Part shown: piece by piece, positions 54,591 to 64,000 of the stretch | Layout of the letters: each line of letters begins with the position of its first letter | Position numbering within the stretch: position 1 is the stretch's first letter | From: Prevotella sp. | Lineage (GTDB): Bacteria > Bacteroidota > Bacteroidia > Bacteroidales > Bacteroidaceae | Direction: 5' to 3' | Length of the DNA stretch: 64,000 bases | Assembly: GCA_015060485.1 (NCBI GenBank) | Contig: SUYI01000004.1 | Span: 107,707-171,706, forward strand | Made by a program: the position numbers and the translations under genes | The notes under the pieces: generated by a model | Databases searched by the model: none | Told to the model about the DNA's origin: nothing | What the model saw: only the letters and a program-made list of their open reading frames with translations

Positions 54591-56489
54591 GTGGAACTAT
54601 TAAAGGAAATTAAATACCCCGAGGACCTGCGGAAACTGACAGTCGACGAGCTGCCCGAAATCTGCCGGGAACTCCGTGAAGACATTGTCAAGGAACTTTC
54701 CGTCAACCCCGGTCACCTGGCCTCAAGTCTGGGTGCCACCGAGATTACGGTAGCCCTGCACTATGTCTACAACACGCCCTACGACCGCATCGTCTGGGAT
54801 GTGGGCCATCAGGCCTATGGGCACAAAATATTGACAGGACGTCGCGAACAATTCAACACCAACCGCAAGTTGGGCGGCATCCGTCCGTTCCCCTCACCGC
54901 AGGAGAGCGAGTACGACACATTCATGTGCGGTCATGCCTCGAACAGCATATCTGCTGCTTTGGGAATGGCCATTGCCGCCAAAGGCACTGACAGGAAAGT
55001 CGTTGCCGTCATAGGCGACGGGGCCATGTCGGGCGGACTGGCCTACGAGGGTTTGAATAACGTATCGACAACGGACAACGACATCCTCATCATCCTCAAC
55101 GACAACAACATGTCCATCGACCGCGCCGTCGGAGGCATGCAGGAATATCTGCTGTCGCTCAGCACCAACGAGACATATAACGCCATACGTTTCAAGGTGA
55201 CCAGCTGGCTGCACAAACGGGGCTTGTTTGAAGACGACCGCCGCAGAGGATTTATCCGTCTGATGAACGCCTTCAAGTCGGCCATCTCGCACCAGCAGAA
55301 CGTGTTCGAGGGCATGGACATACGCTACTTCGGACCCTTCAACGGCCACGATGTCAAGGAATTGGTACGCATCTTGCGACAGCTGAAGGACATGAAAGGC
55401 CCCAAGCTGCTCCATCTGCACACCCAGAAAGGTCACGGCTATGCTCCTGCCGAGAAGGATGTCACCATCTGGCACGCACCAGGCAAGTTCGATGTGGAGA
55501 CTGGTAAGCGACAGGTCAAGGACGAAACAAACAAGCCTCCGCGGTTCCAGGATGTCTTTGGCGAGACGTTGCTCGAACTGGCTAAACAGAACGAAAAGAT
55601 CATCGGCGTCACGCCAGCCATGCCTACAGGCTGTTCGATGAACATCATGATGCACGAAATGCCTGAACGCACCTTCGACGTAGGAATTGCCGAAGGGCAC
55701 GCCGTCACTTTCTCCGGAGGTATGGCCAAGGAGGGACTGTTGCCATTCTGCAACATCTACAGTGCCTTTGCCCAGCGTGCTTTCGATAACATCATACACG
55801 ATTTGGCCATCCTAAAACTCAACGTGGTATTGTGCTTGGACCGGGCAGGACTCGTGGGCGAAGACGGCCCCACGCACCATGGAGCCTTCGATCTGGCTGC
55901 GTTGCGACCCATTCCCAATCTTACTATCGCTGCACCAATGGACGAGCACGAACTGCGCCGCATGATGTACACGGCACAACTGCCCGGCAAGGGACCCTTC
56001 GTTATCCGCTACCCGCGAGGCTGTGGCTCACTGGTCGACTGGCGTTGTCCATTAGAAGAAATTCCTGTCGGCAAGGGACGCCGTCTGCACGATGGCGACG
56101 ACTTGGCCGTCATCACCATCGGCGCTATCGGCACACAGGCTGCCGCAGCCATCGAAGAGTGCTCCGCATCAAACAAGACTGTCGCCCACTACGATCTTCG
56201 GTTCCTGAAGCCCCTCGATGAAGACCTCCTGCACGAAATCGGCAAGAAGTTCACCAAGATTATTACCGTCGAGGACGGTGTTCGCAATGGCGGCATGGGG
56301 TCTGCCGTTTTAGAGTGGATGAACGATCACGGCTATCAGCCTGTCGTTCGTCGCCTCGGACTGCCCGACTATTTCGTCGAGCACGGAAAAGTCTCTGAGT
56401 TGCAGGCTATTGTGGGCATCGACAAGGATAGCATCGTCAAGGCAATCAATGAAATCTCAAATCTCAAACCTCAAACCTCAAACCCATGA
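54591..56489 (+). CDS. dxs: 1-deoxy-D-xylulose-5-phosphate synthase
   Basis: First enzyme of the MEP isoprenoid route: pyruvate plus glyceraldehyde 3-phosphate gives DXP. 632 residues, GTG start. Thiamine diphosphate binding is seen in [12 protein letters not shown] and [16 protein letters not shown] (GDG motif); [17 protein letters not shown] and the second-domain [15 protein letters not shown] are typical. The last residues (NLKPQTSNP) are encoded by a CTCAAAC heptamer repeat and are probably a non-conserved tail. Its stop overlaps the trkA ATG by four bases. Confidence 0.96.
   Translation: MELLKEIKYPEDLRKLTVDELPEICRELREDIVKELSVNPGHLASSLGATEITVALHYVYNTPYDRIVWDVGHQAYGHKILTGRREQFNTNRKLGGIRPFPSPQESEYDTFMCGHASNSISAALGMAIAAKGTDRKVVAVIGDGAMSGGLAYEGLNNVSTTDNDILIILNDNNMSIDRAVGGMQEYLLSLSTNETYNAIRFKVTSWLHKRGLFEDDRRRGFIRLMNAFKSAISHQQNVFEGMDIRYFGPFNGHDVKELVRILRQLKDMKGPKLLHLHTQKGHGYAPAEKDVTIWHAPGKFDVETGKRQVKDETNKPPRFQDVFGETLLELAKQNEKIIGVTPAMPTGCSMNIMMHEMPERTFDVGIAEGHAVTFSGGMAKEGLLPFCNIYSAFAQRAFDNIIHDLAILKLNVVLCLDRAGLVGEDGPTHHGAFDLAALRPIPNLTIAAPMDEHELRRMMYTAQLPGKGPFVIRYPRGCGSLVDWRCPLEEIPVGKGRRLHDGDDLAVITIGAIGTQAAAAIEECSASNKTVAHYDLRFLKPLDEDLLHEIGKKFTKIITVEDGVRNGGMGSAVLEWMNDHGYQPVVRRLGLPDYFVEHGKVSELQAIVGIDKDSIVKAINEISNLKPQTSNP
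56452..56485. repeat. Heptamer repeat at the dxs 3' end (CTCAAAT / CTCAAAC)
   Basis: Four to five 7-base words encode the C-terminal tail of Dxs and run up to the trkA ATG. Confidence 0.85.
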
Positions 56490-57844
56490 AGATTATCATT
56501 GCAGGTGCAGGAGCCGTAGGTACACATTTGGCCAGGCTATTCTCACGCGACCATCAGAACTGCGTGTTGATTGACGAGGACGCCTCCAGACTGGGCGACC
56601 TTGACAGCCGTTTTGATATCATGACCCTGCAAGGGCGCACCACCAGCATCAACACCATGAAAGATGCCGGAGTGGAGCATGCCGACCTTTTCGTGGGCGT
56701 TACACCCGATGAGAGCCGCAACATGACAGCCTGCATGATAGCCCATGCTTTGGGTGCCAAGAAAACTGTAGCACGCATCGACAACTTCGAATACCTCGAC
56801 CCGGCACGCAAGGAATTCTTCAGCCAAATGGGAATCGATTCGCTTATCTTCCCTGAGGTGTTGGCTGCAGCCGACATTACCAACGGACTTAAGATGTCGT
56901 GGGTACGTCAGCGATGGGACGTCCATGGTGGCGACCTCGTCATGCTGGGCATCAAGTTACGCGAAACCTGCGAAATACTGAACCAGCCCTTGCGTGAGCT
57001 CTGCGGACCAGACGACCCCTATCACATTGTGGCTATCAAGCGCAAAGGGGAGACGCTCATCCCAGGTGGTAACGATGTCCTTGAAGTCAACGACCTGGCC
57101 TACTTCATGACCACCCGCGAGTATATCCCCTACATTCGCCAGATTTCTGGCAAGGAACACTATGCCGATGTTAAGAACGTCATCATCATGGGAGGCGGAC
57201 GAACGTCTGTTCGTCTGGCAAAGGTGGCTCCCGACTACATGGACTTGAAGATTATCGAGATAGACGAGAACCGTTGCGAACGTCTCAATGCTAAACTCGC
57301 CGACCTCGATGTCATGGTAATTCACGGCGATGCCCGCGACATAGGACTGCTGCAGGAGGAAGGCATCCAGAACACACAGGCCTTCGTGGCGCTGACGGGC
57401 AATGCCGAAACCAATATTCTGGCCTGTCTGACGGCTAAACGACTGGGGGTGCGAAAGACGGTGGCTATGGTCGAGAACCTCGACTATGTGGAGATGGCCG
57501 AAAGTCTCGATATTGGTACCATTATCAATAAGAAGACGCTGGCTGCCAGCCATATCTACCAGATGATGCTCGATGCTGACGTTTCAAATGTTCGTTCGCT
57601 GATGCTCGTCGATGCCGATGTTGCCGAGTTCACAGCTGCCGAGGGTTCGAAGGTAACGAAAAAACCTGTGAAGGACTTGGGCCTGCCGGTAGGAGCTACC
57701 ATTGGTGGACTGGTACACGACGGACAGGGCATCCTCGTCAATGGTAATACACGCATCGCAGCTGGCGATACCGTCATGGTGTTCTGCCACGAACAGAATC
57801 TGAAGAAAATCGAGAAATACTTCCGTAAGGACACTCTATGGTAA
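56486..57844 (+). CDS. trkA: Trk system potassium uptake protein TrkA
   Basis: Cytosolic NAD-binding regulator of the TrkH K+ channel. 452 residues with two RCK units: [19 protein letters not shown] at 6-24 then a TrkA-C part, and [18 protein letters not shown] near 232 then a second TrkA-C part. The Rossmann GxGxxG and Asp/Glu ends are visible. It starts in the dxs stop (ATGA) and overlaps trkH by seven bases, so dxs, trkA and trkH are one transcript. Confidence 0.95.
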   Translation: MKIIIAGAGAVGTHLARLFSRDHQNCVLIDEDASRLGDLDSRFDIMTLQGRTTSINTMKDAGVEHADLFVGVTPDESRNMTACMIAHALGAKKTVARIDNFEYLDPARKEFFSQMGIDSLIFPEVLAAADITNGLKMSWVRQRWDVHGGDLVMLGIKLRETCEILNQPLRELCGPDDPYHIVAIKRKGETLIPGGNDVLEVNDLAYFMTTREYIPYIRQISGKEHYADVKNVIIMGGGRTSVRLAKVAPDYMDLKIIEIDENRCERLNAKLADLDVMVIHGDARDIGLLQEEGIQNTQAFVALTGNAETNILACLTAKRLGVRKTVAMVENLDYVEMAESLDIGTIINKKTLAASHIYQMMLDADVSNVRSLMLVDADVAEFTAAEGSKVTKKPVKDLGLPVGATIGGLVHDGQGILVNGNTRIAAGDTVMVFCHEQNLKKIEKYFRKDTLW

Positions 57845-59298
57845 ACTTTCCGTTGGTATATAAGATTATCGGCTCGTTGCTCTTCCTGCTGGGAACCTTG
57901 CTGGGCATCTGCGTAGGGGTATCGGCCTACTACCAGGAGGACGACCTGCTGTCGTTTCTTATTTCCGCCATCTTGACCATCACCACGGGATTCATCTTAA
58001 AATATCTTGGAAGAAACGCCAACAACAACCTGAGTCGACGCGACAGCTATTTCCTCGTCACCTCGGCATGGATTGTCTTCTCGTTGTTTGGCATGCTACC
58101 CTTCCTCATCGGAGGATTCATTCCCAACGTAACCGATGCTTTCTTCGAAACAATGTCGGGATTCACCACCACGGGAGCTACCATACTTGACAACGTCGAA
58201 AGCCTGCCCCATGGTATCCTGTATTGGCGCACACAGACGCAATGGATAGGCGGCTTGGGAATCGTATTCTTTACCATTGCCATTCTGCCATCTATGGTGG
58301 GCAGCGGAAGCGTCAAGGTGTTCTCTGCGGAGGCCACAGGACCTATGCGTTCCAAGATGCACCCACGACTGTCGACGATGGCCAAATGGATATGGACCGT
58401 CTATCTGGGCCTGACGCTGACCTGTATCATTTCGTTCTACCTTTGTGGCATGGATTGGTTCGACAGTATCAACTACGCCATGACAACCACTGCCACAGGA
58501 GGTTTTTCTACCCATAACGACAGTACAGCTTATTTCCAGTCGCCAGCCATCGACTATGTCTGTGTACTCTACCAGTTCCTGGCAGGCATCAACTTCGCCA
58601 TGCTCTACATGGCCATCTTCAAGTTGAAGATTGCCGAGCTGTTCAAAAGTTCCGAATTCAAACTCTATCTCTTCCTCGTTACGGTAGCTACGTTTTTCAT
58701 CTGCTACCTGTTGGTATCGCGCAACGGATATGAACTGGAACATGCCTTCCGTTCGGCACTGTTTCAAGTGGTATCCTTCATGACGACTACTGGACTCTTC
58801 AACGACGACGTGGCAAAATGGCCACACATCACATGGGTCATTTTGGGCTGTCTGATGTTTATCGGAGCCTGTTCCGGCTCTACGACGGGTGGTTTCAAAT
58901 GCATCCGTGGCGTGATGGTATTCAAGGTGTTGCGCAACGAATTCCGCAAGATCCTACACCCCAACGCAGTATTGCCTGTCAAGATTAACGGACAAACCGT
59001 TTCGCAACAAAAACTGTCAACCCTACTGGCATTCTTTGCCATCTTCAGCATCATGGTACTCATCTCAGCCACTATCATGATTGTCTCTGGCATCGACAAC
59101 ACCAATGCCATTGCCATCGCCCTGAGCTGCATAAGTAATGTGGGTCCCTCACTAAGCACGGAGGTCGGTCCTGCCATGACGTGGAGCGAGATGCCGGAAT
59201 ACATCAAGTGGACGTGCTCGTTCCTCATGCTCATAGGACGTCTCGAGATCATGTCCGTCCTCGTGCTCTTCACACGTGCTTTCTGGAAAGAAAATTAA
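57838..59298 (+). CDS. trkH: Trk potassium transporter, membrane subunit TrkH
   Basis: 486 residues with about ten membrane helices and four selectivity-filter-like turns: TMSGFTTTGATIL, TTTATGGFSTHND, FMTTTGLFN and GSTTGGFKCIRG. These mark the SKT superfamily. It imports K+ with TrkA. The start overlaps the end of trkA. manA follows by eight bases. Confidence 0.95.
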   Translation: MVNFPLVYKIIGSLLFLLGTLLGICVGVSAYYQEDDLLSFLISAILTITTGFILKYLGRNANNNLSRRDSYFLVTSAWIVFSLFGMLPFLIGGFIPNVTDAFFETMSGFTTTGATILDNVESLPHGILYWRTQTQWIGGLGIVFFTIAILPSMVGSGSVKVFSAEATGPMRSKMHPRLSTMAKWIWTVYLGLTLTCIISFYLCGMDWFDSINYAMTTTATGGFSTHNDSTAYFQSPAIDYVCVLYQFLAGINFAMLYMAIFKLKIAELFKSSEFKLYLFLVTVATFFICYLLVSRNGYELEHAFRSALFQVVSFMTTTGLFNDDVAKWPHITWVILGCLMFIGACSGSTTGGFKCIRGVMVFKVLRNEFRKILHPNAVLPVKINGQTVSQQKLSTLLAFFAIFSIMVLISATIMIVSGIDNTNAIAIALSCISNVGPSLSTEVGPAMTWSEMPEYIKWTCSFLMLIGRLEIMSVLVLFTRAFWKEN

Positions 59299-59306
59299 CA
59301 ACTACT

Positions 59307-60227
59307 ATGAATTATTATAAGTTTACTCCACTGCTCAAAACCCTCATCTGGGGTACTGAAAGCTGGCAAATCTCAGGAGTTGCCGGTAGCGAAACATTAT
59401 GTTCAGTAAGTGGTGACGGCATCACCACTAAAACCATCAACGACCTGGTCCTCGAACAAAGGGAGGATCTTCTTGGCAAAGCCAACTACCAGCGTTTCGG
59501 CAATGAATTTCCTTTGCTTATCAAATTCATCGACGCACATCAAGACCTAAGCATCCAGGTCCATCCTACTGACGAAATTGCACACCGCCAAGGCAAACCA
59601 CGCGGTAAAACGGAAATGTGGTATGTCATGGACTCAGCGCCCACTGCCAAGCTATACAATGGTTTGAAAATGCAGATTACGCCCGAACAGTATAAAGCGA
59701 TGGTTGCTAACGACACTATTTGCGATGCCTTGGCACAATACGATGTCAAGGAAGACGACTGTTTCTTCATCCCTGCAGGGCGTATCCATGCCATCGGTGC
59801 GGGCTGCTACCTGGCCGAAATTCAACAGACCAGTGATGTCACATACCGCATCTACGACTACAAACGTCGCGACAAGGACGGCAATCTGCGTCAGTTGCAC
59901 ACTCAGGAAGCCTCAGAATCGATTGACTACACAGTGCTGTCTGACTATCAGACGCACTATACTTCTAAAAAGAACGAGAGTGTATCACTCGTCGAGTGTC
60001 CCTATTTCAATACCGCCGTATACGACCTAACCGAGCCCATGGAGATAGACTACTCCGAGCTCGATTCGTTCGTTATACTTATCGGACTGAAGGGAGAAGG
60101 CACGCTGAACATCGATGGCGAGGAAGTCACCTTCCATGCCGGCGAGAGCATCTTGATTCCCGCCACAGCAAAAGAGGTACGAACAGAGGGTACTATGAAA
60201 TTTCTGGAGACTTACGTGCTGTCGTAA
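59307..60227 (+). CDS. manA: Mannose-6-phosphate isomerase (type I)
   Basis: Interconverts fructose 6-phosphate and mannose 6-phosphate. The ATG at 59307 is chosen because the longer frame lies in trkH. 306 residues, the short Bacteroidetes form. Zinc-binding blocks: SIQVHPTDEIA (Gln, His), GKTEMWYVMD (Glu) and PAGRIHAIGAG (His). A C-terminal cupin repeat (GEGTLNIDGEEV, AGESILIPA) completes it. Its 3' end overlaps the convergent DUF4435 gene by 35 bases. Confidence 0.94.
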   Translation: MNYYKFTPLLKTLIWGTESWQISGVAGSETLCSVSGDGITTKTINDLVLEQREDLLGKANYQRFGNEFPLLIKFIDAHQDLSIQVHPTDEIAHRQGKPRGKTEMWYVMDSAPTAKLYNGLKMQITPEQYKAMVANDTICDALAQYDVKEDDCFFIPAGRIHAIGAGCYLAEIQQTSDVTYRIYDYKRRDKDGNLRQLHTQEASESIDYTVLSDYQTHYTSKKNESVSLVECPYFNTAVYDLTEPMEIDYSELDSFVILIGLKGEGTLNIDGEEVTFHAGESILIPATAKEVRTEGTMKFLETYVLS

Positions 60228-61209
60228 AATACTGTTCCACATCCTGCTGAATCTGCTGGAAATGGGGCGACAGCTGGTAACCTGCATTCTTTTTCAATGT
60301 TTGCTTGATGTCTGGCAACGAATGTTCGTAGCACGACATCTCGTTCTGCCGTTGCATATGGTGTCGGGACATACGGCTTATCTCGTCCTGGCGCTCCTGG
60401 CGCAGACGATTACACACCATATTTATTATAGGTACAACAACATTGTCAAACAGGTGATGACCCTGTATGTAGAGGTATGTCGTTTGCGGTGTGACGCCCA
60501 ATTCCTTGATGTTCTCTTTGGTTTTCAGGTATACTTCTTTATTGTCAGGAAACTCTCGCTGCAACAGGTGTACCCTACTGTTTACCTTCCTTCGCAGATT
60601 GTCTATAGACTTCTGAGGATCCATCACGTTAACGTGTCCCGGATCTACCACGCGGTTGAAGTCCTGTAACGAAAAGCGGTTGTGATTCCCAGTGCGATAG
60701 GCCCATACTGACCAGACAAACAATGGAAAGATAGCTTCCGAATACTGCTGCATGAAGTCCACAAAGTCGAACAGGCGATGGTCGTTCAGCGTCACAGCCA
60801 CACAGACGTCATGCAGAGTCGGAGCATAACACTGCAGGTTTTCTATGGCATAAGCATAGGTATGGAACACATACGGACTCTCGAGCACCTTCTGTGACTG
60901 AGGCGTAGCACCCTGAAGCAAATAGTCGTAATCGGCATCGACACAGGCTATCATATCCGGGCCGATTCGCTCGCCTACAAAATTCATCAGCACCGACTTC
61001 TTCCCTCGTTCCAGCTTTTTATGCGAAGGCAACATGACCTCGAAGTAGCGCCGTTCATTCTCGAAGCGCGACAAAACCGTCCGCCAAAAGTATATATCGT
61101 CGTAGCTCTCGACATAGGCTACGATACGACGCCGTGCCTGTTTCGATTTCAGGCGATTTGCCGCCTCAAAATACTGGCTATTGAGATTATCCTTCAAACT
61201 GCTAGGCAT
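60193..61209 (-). CDS. DUF4435 protein (TOPRIM-like nuclease candidate)
   Basis: The ATG at 61209 gives 338 residues. AYVESYDDIYFWRTVL (Glu at about 34) followed by ACVDADYDYLLQG (Asp at about 90 and 92) matches the Glu...Asp-x-Asp pattern of a TOPRIM fold. The rest is alpha-helical with many basic residues. It lies 30 bases after the AAA ATPase gene in the same direction. ATPase plus DUF4435 pairs occur in PARIS-type phage defence (AriA-AriB) and related OLD-family systems. DNA or RNA cleavage is inferred; no biochemical evidence is visible. The gene ends inside manA on the other strand. Confidence 0.8.
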   Translation of the reverse strand: MPSSLKDNLNSQYFEAANRLKSKQARRRIVAYVESYDDIYFWRTVLSRFENERRYFEVMLPSHKKLERGKKSVLMNFVGERIGPDMIACVDADYDYLLQGATPQSQKVLESPYVFHTYAYAIENLQCYAPTLHDVCVAVTLNDHRLFDFVDFMQQYSEAIFPLFVWSVWAYRTGNHNRFSLQDFNRVVDPGHVNVMDPQKSIDNLRRKVNSRVHLLQREFPDNKEVYLKTKENIKELGVTPQTTYLYIQGHHLFDNVVVPIINMVCNRLRQERQDEISRMSRHHMQRQNEMSCYEHSLPDIKQTLKKNAGYQLSPHFQQIQQDVEQYFTTARKSPEIS

Positions 61210-61242
61210 AATTGTCAACTGTCAATTATCAATTGTCAATTA
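61208..61242. repeat. Heptamer repeat (TCAATTA / TCAATTG)
   Basis: Four to five words such as CAACTGT, CAATTAT and CAATTGT occupy the short spacer between the ATPase and DUF4435 genes. Confidence 0.8.
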
Positions 61243-62043
61243 TATAGTAATATCGCTCACCTCCGTCACACTGTCCACCCAGCCGTTCATAATCACTGCC
61301 GGTGAATGTGTTGTCAGAATAATCTGTACGTTGGGGTTCAATTCTACAATGAGATCAATGAGGCGTTTCTGCCACTCGATATGCAGGCTTACTTCGGGTT
61401 CGTCCATGAAGAGCACATACGGCTGGACGTCCTCTACCAATACCGTCAGTAAAATGGCCAACATCTGCTTTTCACCACTTGACAATTGGTAGGGCACCAG
61501 CGTCTCACCAATCTGTGAAAAACGGATTTCGTTCTCCGTACGAACGATCTTCTTGCCTGTCTCCGCAAACAGATCATCTACTATATCCTGGAATCGGGTC
61601 TTCGATTGTGACAGCTGCTGAGCAGCATCAGTATTGCCCTGCTGCAGTTCAGCAATCATGCGGTTACCGATGTTTACCTGATAGTCCAGATACTTTCGTT
61701 GTAAATGGTAAAGCTGGAAGTCCAATGCAGACCGGATGCGCGTGTCCACCAAATTCAGCGTCTCGTTGTCCAGTACAGGAGAGTCCAGCGAACGGATAAT
61801 GTCAAAACGCACGTGGGTGGCATCTTCCGGCTCCGCAGTGATATGTACACCTTTCAACAGGTGGTTCACCAGGTCGCCATTCGTACAGATGCTTTTAAAG
61901 ATCTTATTTAATATTGTACTCTTACCCACACCATTGATACCGCTTAGAATATTCACATGGGGGTCCAGCTGCCACAGAATATGCTTCTTGCCGCTCCACA
62001 ACGAGTCTATTTCTATCTGTTTAATGTAGTCCGCATACTTCAT
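61240..62043 (-). CDS. AAA ATPase, OLD/ABC-like (partner of DUF4435)
   Basis: A 267-residue ATPase with Walker A GINGVGKST (35-43), an ABC-type signature QLSSGEKQML (near 184-193), Walker B VLFMDEPEVSLH (near 206-217) and a His switch TTHSPAVI. This AAA_15/AAA_21 pattern is found in OLD-family nucleases and in the ATPase part of PARIS-like systems. A helical insertion (about 125-180) probably forms a coiled arm. It is smaller than most AriA proteins. It has its own promoter (62060-62067) and should act with the DUF4435 protein. Confidence 0.82.
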   Translation of the reverse strand: MKYADYIKQIEIDSLWSGKKHILWQLDPHVNILSGINGVGKSTILNKIFKSICTNGDLVNHLLKGVHITAEPEDATHVRFDIIRSLDSPVLDNETLNLVDTRIRSALDFQLYHLQRKYLDYQVNIGNRMIAELQQGNTDAAQQLSQSKTRFQDIVDDLFAETGKKIVRTENEIRFSQIGETLVPYQLSSGEKQMLAILLTVLVEDVQPYVLFMDEPEVSLHIEWQKRLIDLIVELNPNVQIILTTHSPAVIMNGWVDSVTEVSDITI

Positions 62044-62059
62044 AGTCGTAAGTTTTCTG

Positions 62060-62067
62060 CAAAGTTA
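62060..62067 (-). promoter_or_regulatory. Promoter -7 box of the ATPase-DUF4435 pair
   Basis: TAACTTTG on the minus strand, 17 bases before the ATG at 62043. The heptamer repeat occupies the place of the upstream element. Confidence 0.75.
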
Positions 62068-62070
62068 CGA

Positions 62071-62107
62071 AATAATTATCAATTATCAATTATCAATTAT
62101 CAATTAT
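62071..62107. repeat. Heptamer repeat (AATTATC) between divergent promoters
   Basis: Four to five AATTATC copies lie between the -7 box of the ATPase gene and that of the EamA gene and cover the -33 region of both. Confidence 0.88.
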
Positions 62108-62111
62108 TTTG

Positions 62112-62119
62112 TACCTTTG
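62112..62119 (+). promoter_or_regulatory. Promoter -7 box of the EamA transporter gene
   Basis: TACCTTTG, 20 bases before the ATG at 62139. Confidence 0.75.
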
Positions 62120-62138
62120 CAGGCGAAAAAATATCAAA

Positions 62139-63071
62139 ATGGCAAAAACTAATGATCATAAAGCGCTCATTGCGCACTTAAGCATGTTCGGAGCCTGTGC
62201 CGGATGGGGACTGATGGCTCCTATCGGCAAGGACGCCATGACACATGGCTTTGACGGCATCACAATGGTCACATTCCGGGTGGTGGGCGCCTGTCTGCTG
62301 TTCTGGCTGGCATCGTTGTTTGCCCCCAAGGAGCATGTGCCTATGAGAGACAAACTGATGTTTATCGGAGCAGGACTATTCGGACTGTTATGCAACCAGT
62401 GCTGCTACACCATCGGACTGAGCATCACGTCGCCCATCAATGCCTCGATAGTCACCACCTCGATGCCTATCTTTGCCATGCTGTTGGCGGCCCTTATCCT
62501 CAAAGAGCCCATTACGGGGAAAAAAGCATTGGGTGTATTGATGGGTTGTTCGGGAGCACTGATACTGATTCTGACAAGTGCTGCACACAGCAGTGACAAG
62601 GTAGGCGACATCCGTGGCGACCTGTTATGTCTGTTTGCACAGTTCTCGTTTGCCCTGTATCTATCACTTTTCAATCCACTGATTCGCCGCTATAATGTGT
62701 TCACCATCAATAAATATATGTTCTCGTGGGCCACACTCATGCTGTTGCCGTTTACGTGCAGACATGTGGTCGAAGTGCTGAGTGAGCCCATTCCTGCTAA
62801 GACGTGGTGGGAAGTGGCCTATGTGGTGGGGATTGGCACCTTCTTCGGCTATATTCTGACGATGATCGGACAGCGCACGCTTCGCCCCACAGTAGTCAGC
62901 GTCTACAACTACGTGCAGCCCATCGTATCGGTGGCGGCATCGCTACTGATGGGCATTGGCATACTGAAACCCACACACGCTCTAGCTGTGGTATTGGTAT
63001 TCAGCGGTGTATGGTTGGTAACAAAGTCAAAGTCCAGACAGGACATGGAAAAAGAAAAGGTGACCAACTAA
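62139..63071 (+). CDS. EamA-family (DMT) transporter
   Basis: The ATG at 62139 is preferred because earlier codons overlap the promoter. 310 residues with about ten helices in two EamA repeats; the first repeat has GWGLMAPIGKDAM, TSPINASIVTTSMPIFAMLLA and GKKALGVLMGCSGALILIL, the second VVSVYNYVQPIVSVAASLLMG. Substrate unknown; this family exports or imports small metabolites. Its end overlaps the convergent FKBP gene by four bases. Confidence 0.88.
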   Translation: MAKTNDHKALIAHLSMFGACAGWGLMAPIGKDAMTHGFDGITMVTFRVVGACLLFWLASLFAPKEHVPMRDKLMFIGAGLFGLLCNQCCYTIGLSITSPINASIVTTSMPIFAMLLAALILKEPITGKKALGVLMGCSGALILILTSAAHSSDKVGDIRGDLLCLFAQFSFALYLSLFNPLIRRYNVFTINKYMFSWATLMLLPFTCRHVVEVLSEPIPAKTWWEVAYVVGIGTFFGYILTMIGQRTLRPTVVSVYNYVQPIVSVAASLLMGIGILKPTHALAVVLVFSGVWLVTKSKSRQDMEKEKVTN

Positions 63072-63733
63072 TACCGGTCACCTTCTTCTTGATTCCAAAA
63101 ATCCATCAGGAATATCTCGAAGACCAGTGTACTATAGGCAGGAATCACGCCCGATTCGGTGGTACCATAGCCCAACTGGTAGGGTATCGTCACAATCCAC
63201 CCCTCTCCGCGGTGCATATGCTGCAGGGCGGTAGAGAAGCCGGGTAGAATGCTTCCATTGACCTTGAAACGGGAAGGAACGTCGACAGCAAGATTGAAAT
63301 TGTCCGTTGACATATAACTTCGGTCAAACTCATAGCCCTCCGGATAGTGAGGCGAAGGAATCAAGTTGCCACGATAATGGACGGCCACAGAGTCTGTATA
63401 CTCCGGAGTATTGTCAGTCCACAACAACTCACTATTCTCGACTTTCTCGACCAAAATACAGTTAGTCGGAGCTATCAGTTCGAGAAGAGTTTCACTGGGC
63501 ATCGACCAAGCAGGAATGACCATCTTAGAGGAAGCTTCTCCCAAAGTCTGATATTCCTGCAAGTAGCTATTATACTTCTCCAGAAAATAGCTCTCGTTCT
63601 TGTTTTGCCAGTTTTCGAACTCCGAACTGGTTTCATCGCTCTCGCTGCACGACCACAATAAAGGTAAAAGGGTAAAAAGGTAAAAAGGCAAAACCTTTAC
63701 CCATCCCTTTACCATATTATTGATAGTGTTCAT
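63068..63733 (-). CDS. FKBP-type peptidyl-prolyl isomerase lipoprotein
   Basis: A 221-residue lipoprotein (core VLPFYLFTLLPLLWSC; the core is encoded by an eight-base repeat related to TTTTTACC). The FKBP domain is at about 110-215: DSVAVHYRGNLI, GYEFDRSY, ILPGFSTALQHMHRGEGW and TIPYQLGYGTTESGVIPAYS, then LVFEIFLMDF. It should assist folding of exported proteins. It lies 39 bases after glyS in the same direction. Confidence 0.88.
   Translation of the reverse strand: MNTINNMVKGWVKVLPFYLFTLLPLLWSCSESDETSSEFENWQNKNESYFLEKYNSYLQEYQTLGEASSKMVIPAWSMPSETLLELIAPTNCILVEKVENSELLWTDNTPEYTDSVAVHYRGNLIPSPHYPEGYEFDRSYMSTDNFNLAVDVPSRFKVNGSILPGFSTALQHMHRGEGWIVTIPYQLGYGTTESGVIPAYSTLVFEIFLMDFWNQEEGDRY
63656..63692. 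repeat. Eight-base repeat in a signal-peptide coding region
   Basis: Four GGTAAAAA-type words (minus strand TTTTTACC) encode the leader core of the FKBP lipoprotein. Confidence 0.85.
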
Positions 63734-63734
63734 A

Positions 63735-63772
63735 ATTTTACTTTTTTACCTTTTTACTTTTTTACCTTTTCA
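63735..63772. repeat. Eight-base repeat (TTTTTACC / TTTTTACT)
   Basis: Four to five words of the same family as at 63656-63692 fill the spacer between glyS and the FKBP gene. Confidence 0.82.
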
Positions 63773-64000
63773 TCACTGGAGTTTCTTCAGTAATGATGCG
63801 ATGCTCACCTTATCCTCGATGATGGCGTTGAGTTCGCTGATCTTCACACGCTCCTGCTCCATGGTGTCACGGAAACGCAGGGTTACGCAACCATCGTTCA
63901 GCGTATCGTGGTCAACTGTTACGCAGTATGGAGTACCGATTGCATCCTGACGACGATAGCGCTTTCCGATAGAGTCCTTCTCATCGTACTGACAATTGTA
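63773..64000 (-). CDS. glyS: Glycyl-tRNA synthetase, C-terminal end (partial)
   Basis: The last 75 codons of a gene entering from the right edge. [20 protein letters not shown] followed by [20 protein letters not shown] matches the anticodon-binding domain of the homodimeric (alpha2) class II glycyl-tRNA synthetase. It charges tRNA-Gly. The N-terminal catalytic part is outside the window. The FKBP gene follows on the same strand. Confidence 0.92.
   Translation of the reverse strand, partial: YNCQYDEKDSIGKRYRRQDAIGTPYCVTVDHDTLNDGCVTLRFRDTMEQERVKISELNAIIEDKVSIASLLKKLQ

Noticed and set aside
59181..59306. Upstream extension of manA
   Set aside because: The frame is open into trkH, but homology to isomerases begins at the ATG at 59307.

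Overview
The window reads as chromosome of a Prevotella-like member of the Bacteroidales. The evidence is the promoter type (a TAnnTTTG -7 box with TTTG about 20 bases upstream, seen before many genes), tandem SusC/SusD pairs, many lipoproteins with a short lipobox, T9SS-like C-terminal tails, and the order DUF1599 - DoxX-like - tpiA - SPOR - folE. No rRNA, tRNA, transposase or CRISPR array was found.

Region 1 (1-18.1 kb, minus strand) is one long co-directional cluster. A six-helix membrane protein leads, followed by six consecutive exported proteins that I assign to the MACPF (membrane attack complex/perforin) fold, then three large secreted proteins with CxxC clusters and/or GLUG-type repeats, the last running off the left edge. 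Two MACPF proteins keep the Tyr-Gly-Thr-His signature and carry extra C-terminal domains; four are shorter and divergent. This is my best candidate for an undescribed multi-component pore-forming or antagonistic system.

Region 2 (18.2-29.9 kb) holds a lipoprotein with a zeta-toxin-like P-loop, a 1.1-kb gene-free stretch with iteron-like direct repeats and a long inverted repeat, a cupin, a membrane AraC regulator, a CCA-adding enzyme, a PAP2 phosphatase/beta-barrel protein, and the DUF1599-DoxX/TpiA-SPOR-FolE block, where tpiA is in frame with the upstream DoxX-like gene.

Region 3 (29.9-48.0 kb) is a xylan-type polysaccharide utilisation locus. A divergent CE6/CE1-type double esterase faces two SusC/SusD pairs, a XusE-like surface lipoprotein, a GH10-like protein that has lost catalytic residues, and a multi-module binding protein. 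The spacer upstream of the first susC carries two copies of the same operator-promoter arrangement; the first appears to drive a short terminated RNA.

Region 4 (48.1-64 kb) is mainly housekeeping: a glycine cleavage operon (lplA-like, gcvT, gcvH, gcvPA, gcvPB, lpd), dxs-trkA-trkH-manA, an AAA ATPase/DUF4435 pair resembling two-gene OLD/PARIS-type defence modules, an EamA transporter, an FKBP lipoprotein and the end of glyS.

Across the window, short tandem repeats with mostly 7- or 8-base periods sit in intergenic spacers, encode the hydrophobic core of several signal peptides, and are inserted in frame in core enzymes such as Lpd and the CCA enzyme.
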